In this document: positions 36,337 to 44,950 of the stretch, in pieces
How the letters are laid out: each line of letters opens with the position of its first letter
How positions within the stretch are numbered: position 1 is the first letter of the stretch
Assembly: GCF_004135735.1 (NCBI RefSeq)
Contig: NZ_CP012670.1
Coordinates: 10,053,501-10,117,500 of the forward strand
DNA length: 64,000 nt
Origin: Sorangium cellulosum
GTDB taxonomy: Bacteria > Myxococcota_A > Polyangia > Polyangiales > Polyangiaceae
Direction of reading: 5' to 3'
The notes under the pieces: generated by a model
Seen by the model: the letters and a program-made list of their open reading frames with translations, nothing else
Databases searched by the model: none
Told to the model about the DNA's origin: nothing
Translations under genes and position numbers: made by a program

Positions 36337-37494
36337 CTACTCGCTCGGGAGCACCACGAGGTCGTCGCGGTGCACGACCACGTCGTCGCCGGACTCGTCG
36401 CGCTTCTTCCGCGCGATGCGCGCGGCGTCGCTCGCGGACATCCGGGCGAGCCCGCGCGCGATCTCGGTGCCCTCCGGGTCGAAGACGGCCACGGCGTCGC
36501 CCGGCAGGAAGGTGCCCCGCACGCCGAGGACCCCGACCGCGAGCACGCTCCGGTTCTTCGTGCCGATCGCCTCGGCCGCGCCGCGATCGACGAGGATCGC
36601 CCCGCGCGGGCGCAGCGTGTAGGCGATCCAGTGCTTGCGCGCGCTGAGCCGCTGCGGCACCGCGGTGAAGAGCGTGCCGACGTCCTCGCCCGCGAGGATG
36701 CGCGTCACGATGCTCGGCTCGCGGGCGCCGGCGATGACCACGTGCGAGCCCGCGAGCGTGGCGCGCCGCGCCGCCTCCACCTTGCTGGCCATGCCGCCCG
36801 TGCCGACGCCCGAGGTCGACGCGCCGGCGAGGTGCCGCGCCTCGCGCGCGACGCTGCGCACGAGCGGGACGCGCCGCCCCTCGCCGTCGAGCAGGCCCTC
36901 GACGTCCGAGAGCAGGATCAGGAGGTCGGCCTCGCACAGCGGCGTCACCATCGCCGCGAGCTGGTCGTTGTCGCCGAACTTGATCTCCTCGACCGCCACG
37001 GCGTCGTTCTCGTTGATGATCGGGATGGCGCCCGCCTCGAGCAGCGCGGCCAGGGCGTTCCTCGCGTTGTTCGTGCGGGTGCGATCCGCGAGGTCGGCGT
37101 GCGTGAGCAGCACCTGCGCGACGAGCAGGCCGACCTTGCCGAAGGCCTCCTCGTACCGCTGCATCAGCACGCTCTGGCCCGCCGCGGCCGCGGCCTGGAG
37201 CCACGCCATGTCCTTCGGCCGCGACTTCAGCCCGAGCTTCGCCACGCCGAGCGCGATGGCGCCGCTCGACACGAGGACGAGGCTCCGGCCCGCGCGGCCG
37301 CGGAGCGCGGCCACCTCGGCGGCGAGCCGATCCCAGGCGTCGCCGGCCAGGCTCTTCGACCCGATCTTGACGATGATCCGGCGGCAACGCCGGAGCGCGG
37401 CGCGCGCGCCCTGCTCGCCCAGGGGCGCGCCCTCGGCCGCGGGGCCGTCGCCGGGCGCGCCGGCCTGGGCGGTTCGATCCTCGGGGTCAGTCAT
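36337..37494 (-). CDS. proB: Glutamate 5-kinase
   Basis: 385 aa. Phosphorylates glutamate in the first step of proline synthesis. Amino-acid-kinase domain: IIVKIGSKSLAG (about 40-51), LVLVSSGAIALGVAKLGL, IINENDAVAVEEIKFGDND and SGVGTGGMASKVEAA. A PUA domain at the end (about 290-370) gives the full bacterial length. An N-terminal 35-residue Gly/Ala/Glu-rich extension is additional. Its start overlaps the upstream gene's stop by 8 bp. proA is not in the window. Confidence 0.95.
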   Translation of the reverse strand: MTDPEDRTAQAGAPGDGPAAEGAPLGEQGARAALRRCRRIIVKIGSKSLAGDAWDRLAAEVAALRGRAGRSLVLVSSGAIALGVAKLGLKSRPKDMAWLQAAAAAGQSVLMQRYEEAFGKVGLLVAQVLLTHADLADRTRTNNARNALAALLEAGAIPIINENDAVAVEEIKFGDNDQLAAMVTPLCEADLLILLSDVEGLLDGEGRRVPLVRSVAREARHLAGASTSGVGTGGMASKVEAARRATLAGSHVVIAGAREPSIVTRILAGEDVGTLFTAVPQRLSARKHWIAYTLRPRGAILVDRGAAEAIGTKNRSVLAVGVLGVRGTFLPGDAVAVFDPEGTEIARGLARMSASDAARIARKKRDESGDDVVVHRDDLVVLPSE

Positions 37495-38140
37495 GAGGGG
37501 AGCCGGTCGCGACGATCTCGTCGAACGCCACGTCGAGGCGGCGCTCGATGTACTCGGGCACGGCGGCGCCCGCGAGCAGGAACGTGTCGATCCAGCGCGT
37601 GAACTCGTCGCGCAGGTCCTCCGCGCCGCCCGGCAGGATGGTGAGGCTCGGGCGGAGCGCCGGGGACAGCGAGCGCCGCACCGCGCGGTCGATGGCGTCG
37701 CGGATCCGGCGCGCCTCGTCCGCCTGGACGCGGACGGCGCCGGACTTCCGGACGCGCGTGAGGTAGCGGTTCAGGAGGTGGCCGAGGGCGTAGACCTCGA
37801 GGCCGCGCGCGGCGGCCGCGACCGCCTGGGCCGGGGAGAGCCGCCTCAGCACCTCCCGCGTGACGACCTCCGCGGCCCTGCGGAACGTGGTCTGGTCCTG
37901 CCCGGGCTGGGCGAGGACCGCGCGCGCGTCGGTGGTGAGGCTGAGGCCGTGGCGGGCGACGGTGTCCTGCGCGATGGCGCCGCGGATGCGCAGCAGCATC
38001 CGCTCGGGGAGCACCGGGACCGGGATCCATGACGCGCCCACCGCGAACGCGGTGAGCACGGCGAGGCGGCCTCCGGGGGGAGCGCCGCCCGGCGTGGCCT
38101 GAGCGGCGGACGGCTTGTTCGCGGCGGGTTCGGTCGACAT
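37487..38140 (-). CDS. Conserved-looking protein of unknown function
   Basis: 217 aa, not recognised. One hydrophobic stretch near the N-terminus (LAVLTAFAVGASWIPVPVLP) then a helical domain with GLEVYALGHLLNRYLTRVRK. The last third is helical and ends RRLDVAFDEIVATGSPHD. Possibly membrane-associated. It overlaps proB by 8 bp and starts 54 bp after the ABC-like gene's stop, so it is in the proB transcription unit. A GTG at 38149 is an alternative start. Confidence 0.6.
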   Translation of the reverse strand: MSTEPAANKPSAAQATPGGAPPGGRLAVLTAFAVGASWIPVPVLPERMLLRIRGAIAQDTVARHGLSLTTDARAVLAQPGQDQTTFRRAAEVVTREVLRRLSPAQAVAAAARGLEVYALGHLLNRYLTRVRKSGAVRVQADEARRIRDAIDRAVRRSLSPALRPSLTILPGGAEDLRDEFTRWIDTFLLAGAAVPEYIERRLDVAFDEIVATGSPHD

Positions 38141-38194
38141 CGCGCGCACGGTACTACGGCGCCCGGCGGGTGGCGAACAGCGACGCGACGGCGC

Positions 38195-39151
38195 TCAGAA
38201 GAGGGGGGTGAGCTCGACGATCGCGGCGCGGCAGCGCGCCGCGGCCAGCACGACGTCGCGGGGGGTCGCGCCCTCGGGAAGCGCGGCGCAGAAGCGCGCC
38301 GGCCCCCCGCGGAGCGCGATGCCCCGGGCCGCGAGCTCCTCCCGGAGCGGCTCGGCGTTGCTGCGGACCGTGAGGGCGTAGGTGCGACCCCCGGCGGCGA
38401 TCTCCGCGAACGCGCCCGCGAACGCGAGCTCGCCGCCGGCGAGCACGAGGACGTCGGTGGCGCCGCGCACCACGGCGCCCCGCGGCCCGTCCACGTCGAG
38501 GCGCGCGGCCGTGAGCAGCGCGCCGCGGCCCTCGGTGGCGCCCGCGAGCGCGGCGAGGACGAAGGCGGCGGCGCCGTCGTCGAGGCCGACGAGCGGATCC
38601 TCGGCGATCAGGACGGCCGGCGCGGTCGCGATGGCCTGGGCGAGGACGAGCGCGCGGCGCTCGGGGAGCGCGAGCGTCCGGACGGCGCGCTTCCCGGCGG
38701 CCCCGAGGCCCACGCGCGCCAGGGCGACCGGCGCCAGCTCGGCGGCCGCGCGCGCCGTGGCGCCCGCGAGCCGGGCGCCCCAGCCGACGTAGGCCTCGGC
38801 GGTCCAGGCGAGCGGCAGCGGCGGGTCGAGCGGCGCCGCCCCGCACGCCGCGCGGTGGGCGGCGCGCGCGACGTCGCGGCCCGCGATCGCGAGCCGCCCG
38901 GCGACGACGCGCGCCTCGCCGGGCGCCGCGTCCTGCGCGTCGTCGGCCGCGGCGACCGCCGCCGGCCGCCGGGAGGCCGAGCGCGGGATGCCCGTGAGCG
39001 CCGCGAAGAGCGCGCCCGTGTCGCCGGCGCAGAGCACGCGGTCGCCGCGCGTCGTCGCGGTGAGCCCGTCGAGCGCGACCACGTCGTCCACGGCGACGCG
39101 CGCGGCGCGCGCGTCGAGCAGCGGCGGCGCGGCGATCACGGGCGCATCCAT
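38195..39151 (-). CDS. ABC-ATPase-like protein with degenerate Walker A
   Basis: 318 aa. Overall layout of an ABC-transporter ATPase: a P-loop-like LCAGDTGALFAALTG (about 40-54) lacks the GxGKST lysine. The signature region LALPERRALVLAQAIA takes the place of LSGGQ..., and Walker B AVLIAEDPLVGLDD with a D-loop is largely kept. Probably no longer hydrolyses ATP, or is a non-catalytic partner. Starts 4 bp after the SppA stop and is followed by unknown, proB and TPR genes in a co-directional run. Confidence 0.65.
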   Translation of the reverse strand: MDAPVIAAPPLLDARAARVAVDDVVALDGLTATTRGDRVLCAGDTGALFAALTGIPRSASRRPAAVAAADDAQDAAPGEARVVAGRLAIAGRDVARAAHRAACGAAPLDPPLPLAWTAEAYVGWGARLAGATARAAAELAPVALARVGLGAAGKRAVRTLALPERRALVLAQAIATAPAVLIAEDPLVGLDDGAAAFVLAALAGATEGRGALLTAARLDVDGPRGAVVRGATDVLVLAGGELAFAGAFAEIAAGGRTYALTVRSNAEPLREELAARGIALRGGPARFCAALPEGATPRDVVLAAARCRAAIVELTPLF

Positions 39152-39155
39152 GGGC

Positions 39156-41834
39156 TCAGGGCGCCCCCGTCGCGCGGAGGCCGGGCTCGCCCTCGCGGGC
39201 CGAGGCCGGGGCGCCGAACGAGATCTCGCCGGCGAACTCGCTGCGCGCGAGCGGCCGGTCCGCGCCGAACACGAGGAACGGCGCGAGGGCGCGCGCGGCG
39301 TCGAGCATGACGGGCGGGAGGGTCGCCGCGGCGAGCTCGCCCTGCGCGCTCGCCGAGAAGCCGGCCAGGCCGAGGACCATGCCGAGGAGCGACGTGCCCT
39401 CCTCGGGGAGCGCGAGGATGGGCGCGTCGTCGGGGAGCTTCCCGAGCCTGCGCGCCTCGGCGATGGCCTCGCGGAGCCCGCCGACGCGATCGACCAGCCG
39501 GCGCTCCAGGGCCTGGGCGCCGGTCCACACGCGGCCGCGCGCGACGGCGTCGACCTCGTCGGGGGTCATGCGGCGGCCCTCGGCGACGCGGGCCACGAAG
39601 CGATCGTAGAGCTGCTTGACCTTGATGCCGAGCTGCTCGCGCTCGTCGTCGGTGAACGGCCGGTAGAGCGACTCGGCGTCGGCGCGGGGCGCGGAGCGGA
39701 GCGTCTCCACCTGGACGCCGATCTTCTCGAGGAGCCCGGTGACGTCGACCTTGCCGTAGAAGATGCCGATGGAGCCGGTGATCGTGGACGGGTTGGCGAA
39801 GATCGGGCTGCCGGCGACGGACGCGTAGTAGCCGCCGCTCGCCGCCTGCGAGCCCATGGAGACGACGAGCGGCTTCACGCGGGCCGTGAGGATCGCCTCG
39901 CGGAGGATGACGTCGGACGCGAGGGTCGAGCCCCCGCCGGTCTCGACGCGGAGCACGACGGCGCGGACGCTCGCGTCCTCGCGCGCGCGCCGCAGCGCGC
40001 CCGCGACCGTGTACGAGCCGGCGAGCTTGACGCCGAGGAGCGGGACCGACCGGCTCTCGCCGTCGATCATGTCGCCGTCGAGGTAGACGAGCGCGACCCT
40101 GGGCGAGCGGCCCCAGCGCTCCGGCGCCGCGTCGTCCGGGTCGTCGTCCGTCAGGCGGGACGAGCGCCCCATCACCTCGTCGACGACGCGGCCGAGCTCG
40201 TCGTCGTAGGCGAGCAGGTCGACGAGCCCGTTCAGCCGCGCCTCCTGCGCGAGGAAGGGGCCGCGGGCGAGCCGCCGCCGGAGCTCCTCCACCGGGATGC
40301 GGCGGCCGGCGCTCACCGTGCGGAGGAAGGTGTCGTTGAGCCGGTCGAGCAGCGCCTGGTGGTCGTCCTTGCCGATCGGGGTGCTGCCCTCGCGCGCGAA
40401 CTGCTCGGGGGCGAGCTTGTGGGCGCCGATGCGGACGAAGTCGGCCTGCACGCCGAGCTTCTTGAGGAGGCCGCCGAAGTAGAAGTAGCTCGACGAGATG
40501 CCGGAGAAGCGCAGCCCGCCCGCGGGGTTCATCGCGATGGCGTCGGCCTGCGAGCACACGTGGAGCGAGCGGCCGCCGTTGTCCTCGAGGTGGCAGACGA
40601 CCTTCTTGCCGCGGCGCCGCAGCTCGCGGACCGCGTCGGCGACCTCCTCGGCGTGGGCGAGCGAGCTGGCCGGCTCGGCGCGGAGGACGAGCGCGACGCC
40701 GGCGACCTCGGGGTCGTCGGCGAGGCGCCAGAGCTGCTGGAGGAAGTGCGTGTGCCGGCGGACGCCGGGGGTCGAGTCGAGGCGGACCCGGACGACGCGG
40801 GCGGGCAGCCGGACGCCCGGCTCGGTGAAGCTGCGGAGCGCGACGCCGGCGTAGAAGCCGGCGCCGCTCTTCGTGAGGGCGTCGCCGAAGACGCCGCCGG
40901 CCGAGAGCTGCGTCTCGTCGACGTTGATGTCGAGGCCGGCCATGGCGGCGATCCGCGGGCCGCCGTCGGCCTCGAGGTCGCGCAGCGCCACGTCGCCGCG
41001 GAGCGTGCCCACGTACGGCACCCGCATCGCGAGCGTGGCCCGCGGCGTCCAGGCGCCGCCCTCGCCGGGGTCGCGGCCCTCGACGTAGGCGGTCTCGAGG
41101 CCGAGCTCGAGCGCGCGCCGGCCGCCGAGGGGGCGCACGGCGACGCCGAGGTCGTAGCTGCGCTCGATCGCGTCGCGCAGGCGGCTCTCGGGCCGGTTCC
41201 AGTCGCGCGCGACGGCCGAGAGCGAGAGCCAGGGGGCGGGCCGGACGGTGACGCCGCTGGTGAGGGAGAAGTGGCTGTCGAGGGCGGGCGCATCGGAGCT
41301 GCTCCAGCCGAGCGTGGTGCCGAAGGCGAGGGTGGGCCCGGCGTCGAGCGCGAGGCCCCAGCGGACCCAGCGCGACGGGCTGTCGAGCGGGGCGGCCGCG
41401 GCGCCGGTCGGGTCGAGGAAGTCGACGCGCAGGCCGGTGGACAGGAACCAGAGCGGCACGCCGAGCGCGAGCGAGTGGCCGCGCGCCGGGAGCGGCGACG
41501 CCGAGCCGGTCGAGACCCAGGTCCACCGGAGCTCGGTGCCGGGCAGGAAGGCGAGGTTCGCGGGGTTGACGGCGATCGCGGAGGCGTCGTCGCTGCTGGC
41601 GACGGCCTTGCCCGGATCGGGGACGGGTTGCGAGGGGCCGTCGGGCGGCGCGGCGTGGGCGGCGGTCGCGCCGGCGAGCGCGCACAGGGCGAGGAGCGCG
41701 GCGGGGGCGCTGGGCGAGCGGGCGCGTCGGTCACGTCGGGCGGGGCGGGGCGACCGCGCGGGGCAGGGGAGGGCGTTCATGCGCTGGAGGGCGTTCATGC
41801 GCTGGAGGGCGTTCATGCGCTGGAGGGCGTTCAT
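39156..41834 (-). CDS. sppA: SppA-type signal peptide peptidase with N-terminal outer-membrane-barrel-like domain
   Basis: 892 aa. After a signal (SAPAALLALCALAGATAAHA) residues about 75-330 look like a beta-barrel (AIAVNPANLAFLPGTELRW, alternating strands). Then two S49 peptidase modules follow, 67-kDa SppA type. The Lys-containing IGAHKLAPEQFAREG in the first module and GSQAASGGYYASVAGSPIF in the second give the Ser/Lys pair. The start at 41834 lies in the stop codon of the upstream gene (ATGA). It reads through a run of MNALQR repeats, and later ATGs at 41816, 41798 and 41780 are equally possible. Probably degrades peptides at the cell envelope. Confidence 0.85.
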   Translation of the reverse strand: MNALQRMNALQRMNALQRMNALPCPARSPRPARRDRRARSPSAPAALLALCALAGATAAHAAPPDGPSQPVPDPGKAVASSDDASAIAVNPANLAFLPGTELRWTWVSTGSASPLPARGHSLALGVPLWFLSTGLRVDFLDPTGAAAAPLDSPSRWVRWGLALDAGPTLAFGTTLGWSSSDAPALDSHFSLTSGVTVRPAPWLSLSAVARDWNRPESRLRDAIERSYDLGVAVRPLGGRRALELGLETAYVEGRDPGEGGAWTPRATLAMRVPYVGTLRGDVALRDLEADGGPRIAAMAGLDINVDETQLSAGGVFGDALTKSGAGFYAGVALRSFTEPGVRLPARVVRVRLDSTPGVRRHTHFLQQLWRLADDPEVAGVALVLRAEPASSLAHAEEVADAVRELRRRGKKVVCHLEDNGGRSLHVCSQADAIAMNPAGGLRFSGISSSYFYFGGLLKKLGVQADFVRIGAHKLAPEQFAREGSTPIGKDDHQALLDRLNDTFLRTVSAGRRIPVEELRRRLARGPFLAQEARLNGLVDLLAYDDELGRVVDEVMGRSSRLTDDDPDDAAPERWGRSPRVALVYLDGDMIDGESRSVPLLGVKLAGSYTVAGALRRAREDASVRAVVLRVETGGGSTLASDVILREAILTARVKPLVVSMGSQAASGGYYASVAGSPIFANPSTITGSIGIFYGKVDVTGLLEKIGVQVETLRSAPRADAESLYRPFTDDEREQLGIKVKQLYDRFVARVAEGRRMTPDEVDAVARGRVWTGAQALERRLVDRVGGLREAIAEARRLGKLPDDAPILALPEEGTSLLGMVLGLAGFSASAQGELAAATLPPVMLDAARALAPFLVFGADRPLARSEFAGEISFGAPASAREGEPGLRATGAP

Positions 41835-41839
41835 GCGCT
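41768..41839. repeat. 18-bp tandem repeat carrying four start codons
   Basis: Four units GGAGGGCGTTCATGCGCT from 41768, each bearing the reverse complement of an ATG. They encode MNALQR repeats in SppA, giving four in-frame starts at 41834, 41816, 41798 and 41780. The first overlaps the stop of the upstream gene. Confidence 0.92.
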
Positions 41840-42328
41840 GACGAGCTCCCGGAGCGTATCCGCTTCGGCGTCGTACGTCCGCTGGACCTCGGCGAGGGCG
41901 AGGCGCTCGACGAGGGGGCCGAGCAGGTGCAGGCGGATCTCGATGTCGCCGTCGACGCGGCGGCGGGTGCGCCCGTCGGGCAGCCGTTCGAGCCGGTAGG
42001 TGCCCCGGGAACGGAAATAGCTGCGCCACTGCGCCTTCGGGGTCACCTCCCAGGAGGAGGCGTGGTCGGCGAGGCGGTACGTGGAGCGCTCCTCCCACGA
42101 CATGGCGTCCCTCGTGACGGGGTAGCCCTTGAAGATCGGCAGCGGCGCGCTCGCCTGGAAGCGGAGGACGCGCAGGAGCTCGCCGCCCTCCAGCGCGTGC
42201 TCGACGGTCACGACGCTCTCGAGCGCGGCGACCTTGCTGGCGAGGCGCGGCCCGAGCTCGGGCGAGAGCACGGCGAGCTCGACGGCGTCGAGGGGGGCGT
42301 CGAGCTCGTGGCAGATGGTGAAGTGCAC
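41831..42328 (-). CDS. DUF2505-like (SRPBCC-fold) protein
   Basis: 165 aa from a GTG at 42328 with AGAAGG just upstream. The frame is open to 42361, but HFTICHELDAPLDAVELAVL is a typical start of the domain. The pattern of an N-terminal strand with an amphipathic helix, RGTYRLERLPDGRTRRRVDG and a long C-terminal helix fits the START-like fold. Binds small hydrophobic ligands or lipids in this family. Coupled to sppA by ATGA overlap. Confidence 0.72.
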   Translation of the reverse strand: MHFTICHELDAPLDAVELAVLSPELGPRLASKVAALESVVTVEHALEGGELLRVLRFQASAPLPIFKGYPVTRDAMSWEERSTYRLADHASSWEVTPKAQWRSYFRSRGTYRLERLPDGRTRRRVDGDIEIRLHLLGPLVERLALAEVQRTYDAEADTLRELVSA

Positions 42329-42520
42329 GGGGCCTTCTAGCACGCGGCGAAGGCGGGCCACGAGCGGCGCGCCATCCGCCGATCGCGCGTGGTGTGGTGG
42401 TGCTGGTGCTGGTCGCCGGGCCTGTTGCGCCTGGGCCAGGCGCGCGAGGGATCACCGGGAGATAGCGCTGGTGGACCATCCCCCCGCAACCGGGCGAACC
42501 GAGGCCTTGAACGACACCGT

Positions 42521-42967
42521 TCAATCTACATGGACATAAAGAAAATCGGTGACGCTTTGGTTGGGAGGATAGTAATTGATTGACGTGGCTGAAAGCTGAC
42601 CGGTCGTGACGTCCGCCAGATCGAACGTCCGATAATGAATGGCGCCGATGATGTAACCCATGCTGTTTTGTACATAATCGGTCGGGCGAGCTTGGGTCGT
42701 CGTGATGATGTCGCCGCCATTCCGGATCGCAGGGAATGATCCGAGCTGTGTTCCTTGAACATAGATCGCGATATAACCTGTGGTTCCCGTCAAGGGTGTG
42801 ATTGCCGTTGTCTGGGTGAAAGGAATGTTCTCCCAGATGGATCCCGTGCCATCCGAGGCTACGCCGATGATCTGGACATTGGAGAGCGGGGCAGCGGGTT
42901 GCGCAGATGCGGTCATCTGGATCAGCAACAAGGTCACGGCTACCAATGTAATGAGCGCCTTCTTCAT
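42521..42967 (-). CDS. Small exported protein (possibly DUF4879-like)
   Basis: 148 aa. Signal peptide MKKALITLVAVTLLLIQMTA then SAQ|P. The mature part has LSNVQIIGVASDG, GTTGYIAIYVQGTQLGSF and a C-terminal DFLYVHVD. It resembles small exported proteins I recall as DUF4879; that match is from memory. Codon use and base composition are strikingly AT-richer than the whole neighbourhood, a clear sign of recent transfer. No mobility gene is beside it. Confidence 0.68.
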   Translation of the reverse strand: MKKALITLVAVTLLLIQMTASAQPAAPLSNVQIIGVASDGTGSIWENIPFTQTTAITPLTGTTGYIAIYVQGTQLGSFPAIRNGGDIITTTQARPTDYVQNSMGYIIGAIHYRTFDLADVTTGQLSATSINYYPPNQSVTDFLYVHVD

Positions 42968-43933
42968 CGATGGTCCCTCTGTTGGTGCTATCGTTCTACT
43001 GGTTCTTGGTCTCGTCTTCGGTTGATCTATTGGTACGCCTCCTGCTCTGAGGCGGAGTTGCGGAGATCAATTCGCTGTCTGTCGCTCGGCCCATCGCCGG
43101 GGGCGGGGCCTGAGCCGTGGCGTGTCGTCCGCGACGACTCGACTTCCACGATGTCGCAGGGCGGCTATCGCTCGTCATGCGCCTGAGCATTCGTGCCGGG
43201 CGCGGAGTACGTACAGGAGCGTTGCTGTTCCGAACGAGCGCGATGCGAGCGATGGGGTGCTGGCCTCGGGCTGATGCCCAGCGAGCCTCATGCCGTCTCC
43301 GAGCCTTCATCAGGTGCGGTGCGCGAGCGCAGGCAATGGGTGTTCCATCGCGTTGTCTGAGGGTCGCTGCCTCGGACGCTCGGCGAAAACGTGCGATCGC
43401 GCGGCGCGCGGAAGCAATGTCGTCAGGCTCGTACGCTGATGGCCAGCCACGGACCGTTGCGGGGGTACGCAGACCGTTGCGGAGGTGCGCGGGCCGTTGC
43501 GCTGGTCCAGGAAATCGGGGAGGCCGCCTTGGCCGCGCGCCTCAGCGCGCGGGCGGACGGCGTTCCCGGAGTGCTTCGTATGCTTCGACGGCGCGCAGCG
43601 GCAGGTGGTAGCGAGCGTGTTATGTCATCTCGTTGCGCTCGGGGTTGAATGCCCACGCCGGGCCAGCCATGAATTCGAGCTCGAATCATCGGTGAGCGGA
43701 TGTGCGGAAAGAGCCGCCAAGGGGCGCCGCGCATATTGAAGGCCCAGTGCGCGGGCGATTGGCACAGCGCCGCGCGCTGTTGAACGCCGACCAGGGGGCG
43801 TCTCGCCGATCTGCCGCTCGTGAAACGTCGAAATCGTGCTGGGTGTCGAGGCGGCGCGCCTCGAAATGGGGGCTCGTTGTTGACGCTGCGGAGCTCTCAT
43901 GTTTCGATTCTTGGCTATCGAGAGGAGCTCCGC
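42968..43933. other. Non-coding stretch of the accessory pocket
   Basis: About 970 bp without a convincing gene: no codon bias, no ribosome site before the open frames. It contains a threefold degenerate repeat with CCGTTGCG every 20 bp or so (about 43453-43500). Composition is mixed, AT-richer at the left end near the exported-protein gene. Confidence 0.6.
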
Positions 43934-44296
43934 ATGTTCATGATCTCCAACAGAATGCGTCTGGTCGCTGCAAGCCTCACGGGGGCGCTCGCCGTCCATG
44001 TCGCTCTCGCGGCATGCTCGGATGAATCGGCTGGCTCGTCGGCATCATCGGGAGGGGTCGCGCACGCCCAGACCTCGCCGTCCCAGCCCGCATGTCTCCA
44101 GTGGCAGGTCCAAGGCTTCATGCCGAAGTCGTACGCGCAGGCGACCATCCCTTATCCGAACCCGGACTCCCCGCCCGACAACGTCGTCGTGCGTCCCGTG
44201 GTGGAAGCCTTCGATTTGCCGGAGGGATGGGAGCCCTTCGCGGGGGACAGCTTCGGGTCGATCCTTGCCCGGCAATGCATCAAGCCCGCCCTCTAG
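43934..44296 (+). CDS. Small putative lipoprotein
   Basis: 120 aa. Signal with lipobox (LAVHVALAAC|SDES) and a short Ser/Ala-rich linker, then about 70 residues with GFMPKSYAQATIPYPNPDSP and a C-terminal Cys. Start at 43934 with GAGGAG 6 nt upstream is the strongest ribosome site nearby. Not recognised. In the same accessory pocket as the DUF4879-like gene. Confidence 0.65.
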   Translation: MFMISNRMRLVAASLTGALAVHVALAACSDESAGSSASSGGVAHAQTSPSQPACLQWQVQGFMPKSYAQATIPYPNPDSPPDNVVVRPVVEAFDLPEGWEPFAGDSFGSILARQCIKPAL

Positions 44297-44396
44297 ATCG
44301 CCGAGCAGGCTGAAGCTCGTACAGATTCAAAACGTTGTGGCTCCCGGCGGCTCCGTCGCGGAGCGTGAACGTGGTCGTGGTCGTGAACGTGGTCGC

Positions 44397-44619
44397 GGTC
44401 GTGAACGTGGTCGTGGTCGTGGTCGTCGTCGATACAATCGTGGACGTGAACGATCTGCCTCATTCCTTGCCCTCAGCGGCCCGCTGGCAGCTCGCTCCCC
44501 TTGGGGGGCGGGGTGTGCTGGCTGGTTGGTTCGTGGGAAATGAGAGCGGCGAGTTCCGGGTGACGTTCACGTTCACGACTGAGCCGTTGACGACCACGAC
44601 CACGACCACGTTCACGACC
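44397..44619. repeat. Perfect 31-bp inverted repeat in simple-sequence DNA
   Basis: Left arm 44397-44427 and right arm 44589-44619 are exact reverse complements, separated by 161 nt. The arms consist of GTGGTC and GTGAAC motifs and extend as weaker simple repeats on both sides (about 44363-44455 and 44563-44630). No gene lies inside or in the rest of 44297-44950. Confidence 0.85.
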
Positions 44620-44950
44620 ACGTTCACGTTGGTGACCGCTGAGGGGGCGGCGGTTCGGGCTTCGGGCCTCGAGCGCGACCGGACGAGCTTGGTTAACGGT
44701 CGATACCAATGCCCGGGGGGTGGCTCATCGGCGCCTCAGCGTAGCACCGCCGCCGGGCCCGCTCCGCCGCGGGCGCGCGGCCCGTCGCAGGGCGCTCTCC
44801 CGGCTCGCCTGAACCGGGGTTGCGGGGAGCTCGGGGAGCTCGGGGGGGAACCCCGAGATCCTCCGCGGGACTTCCGGGCTCGTGCGGAGGTCCAGCGCCG
44901 GGACGCTGGACCGAGCAGCCCGGATCTGCGAGAGCGCTCGCTCGGCCCTC

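Noticed and set aside
42996..43611. Arg/Ser-rich open frames on both strands of the accessory pocket
   Set aside because: Composition is that of random high-GC frames; no ribosome site, no domain.
44335..44700. Long Val/Asn-rich open frame through the GTGGTC repeats
   Set aside because: Simple-sequence DNA is open in several frames on both strands; no start signal or folded-protein character.
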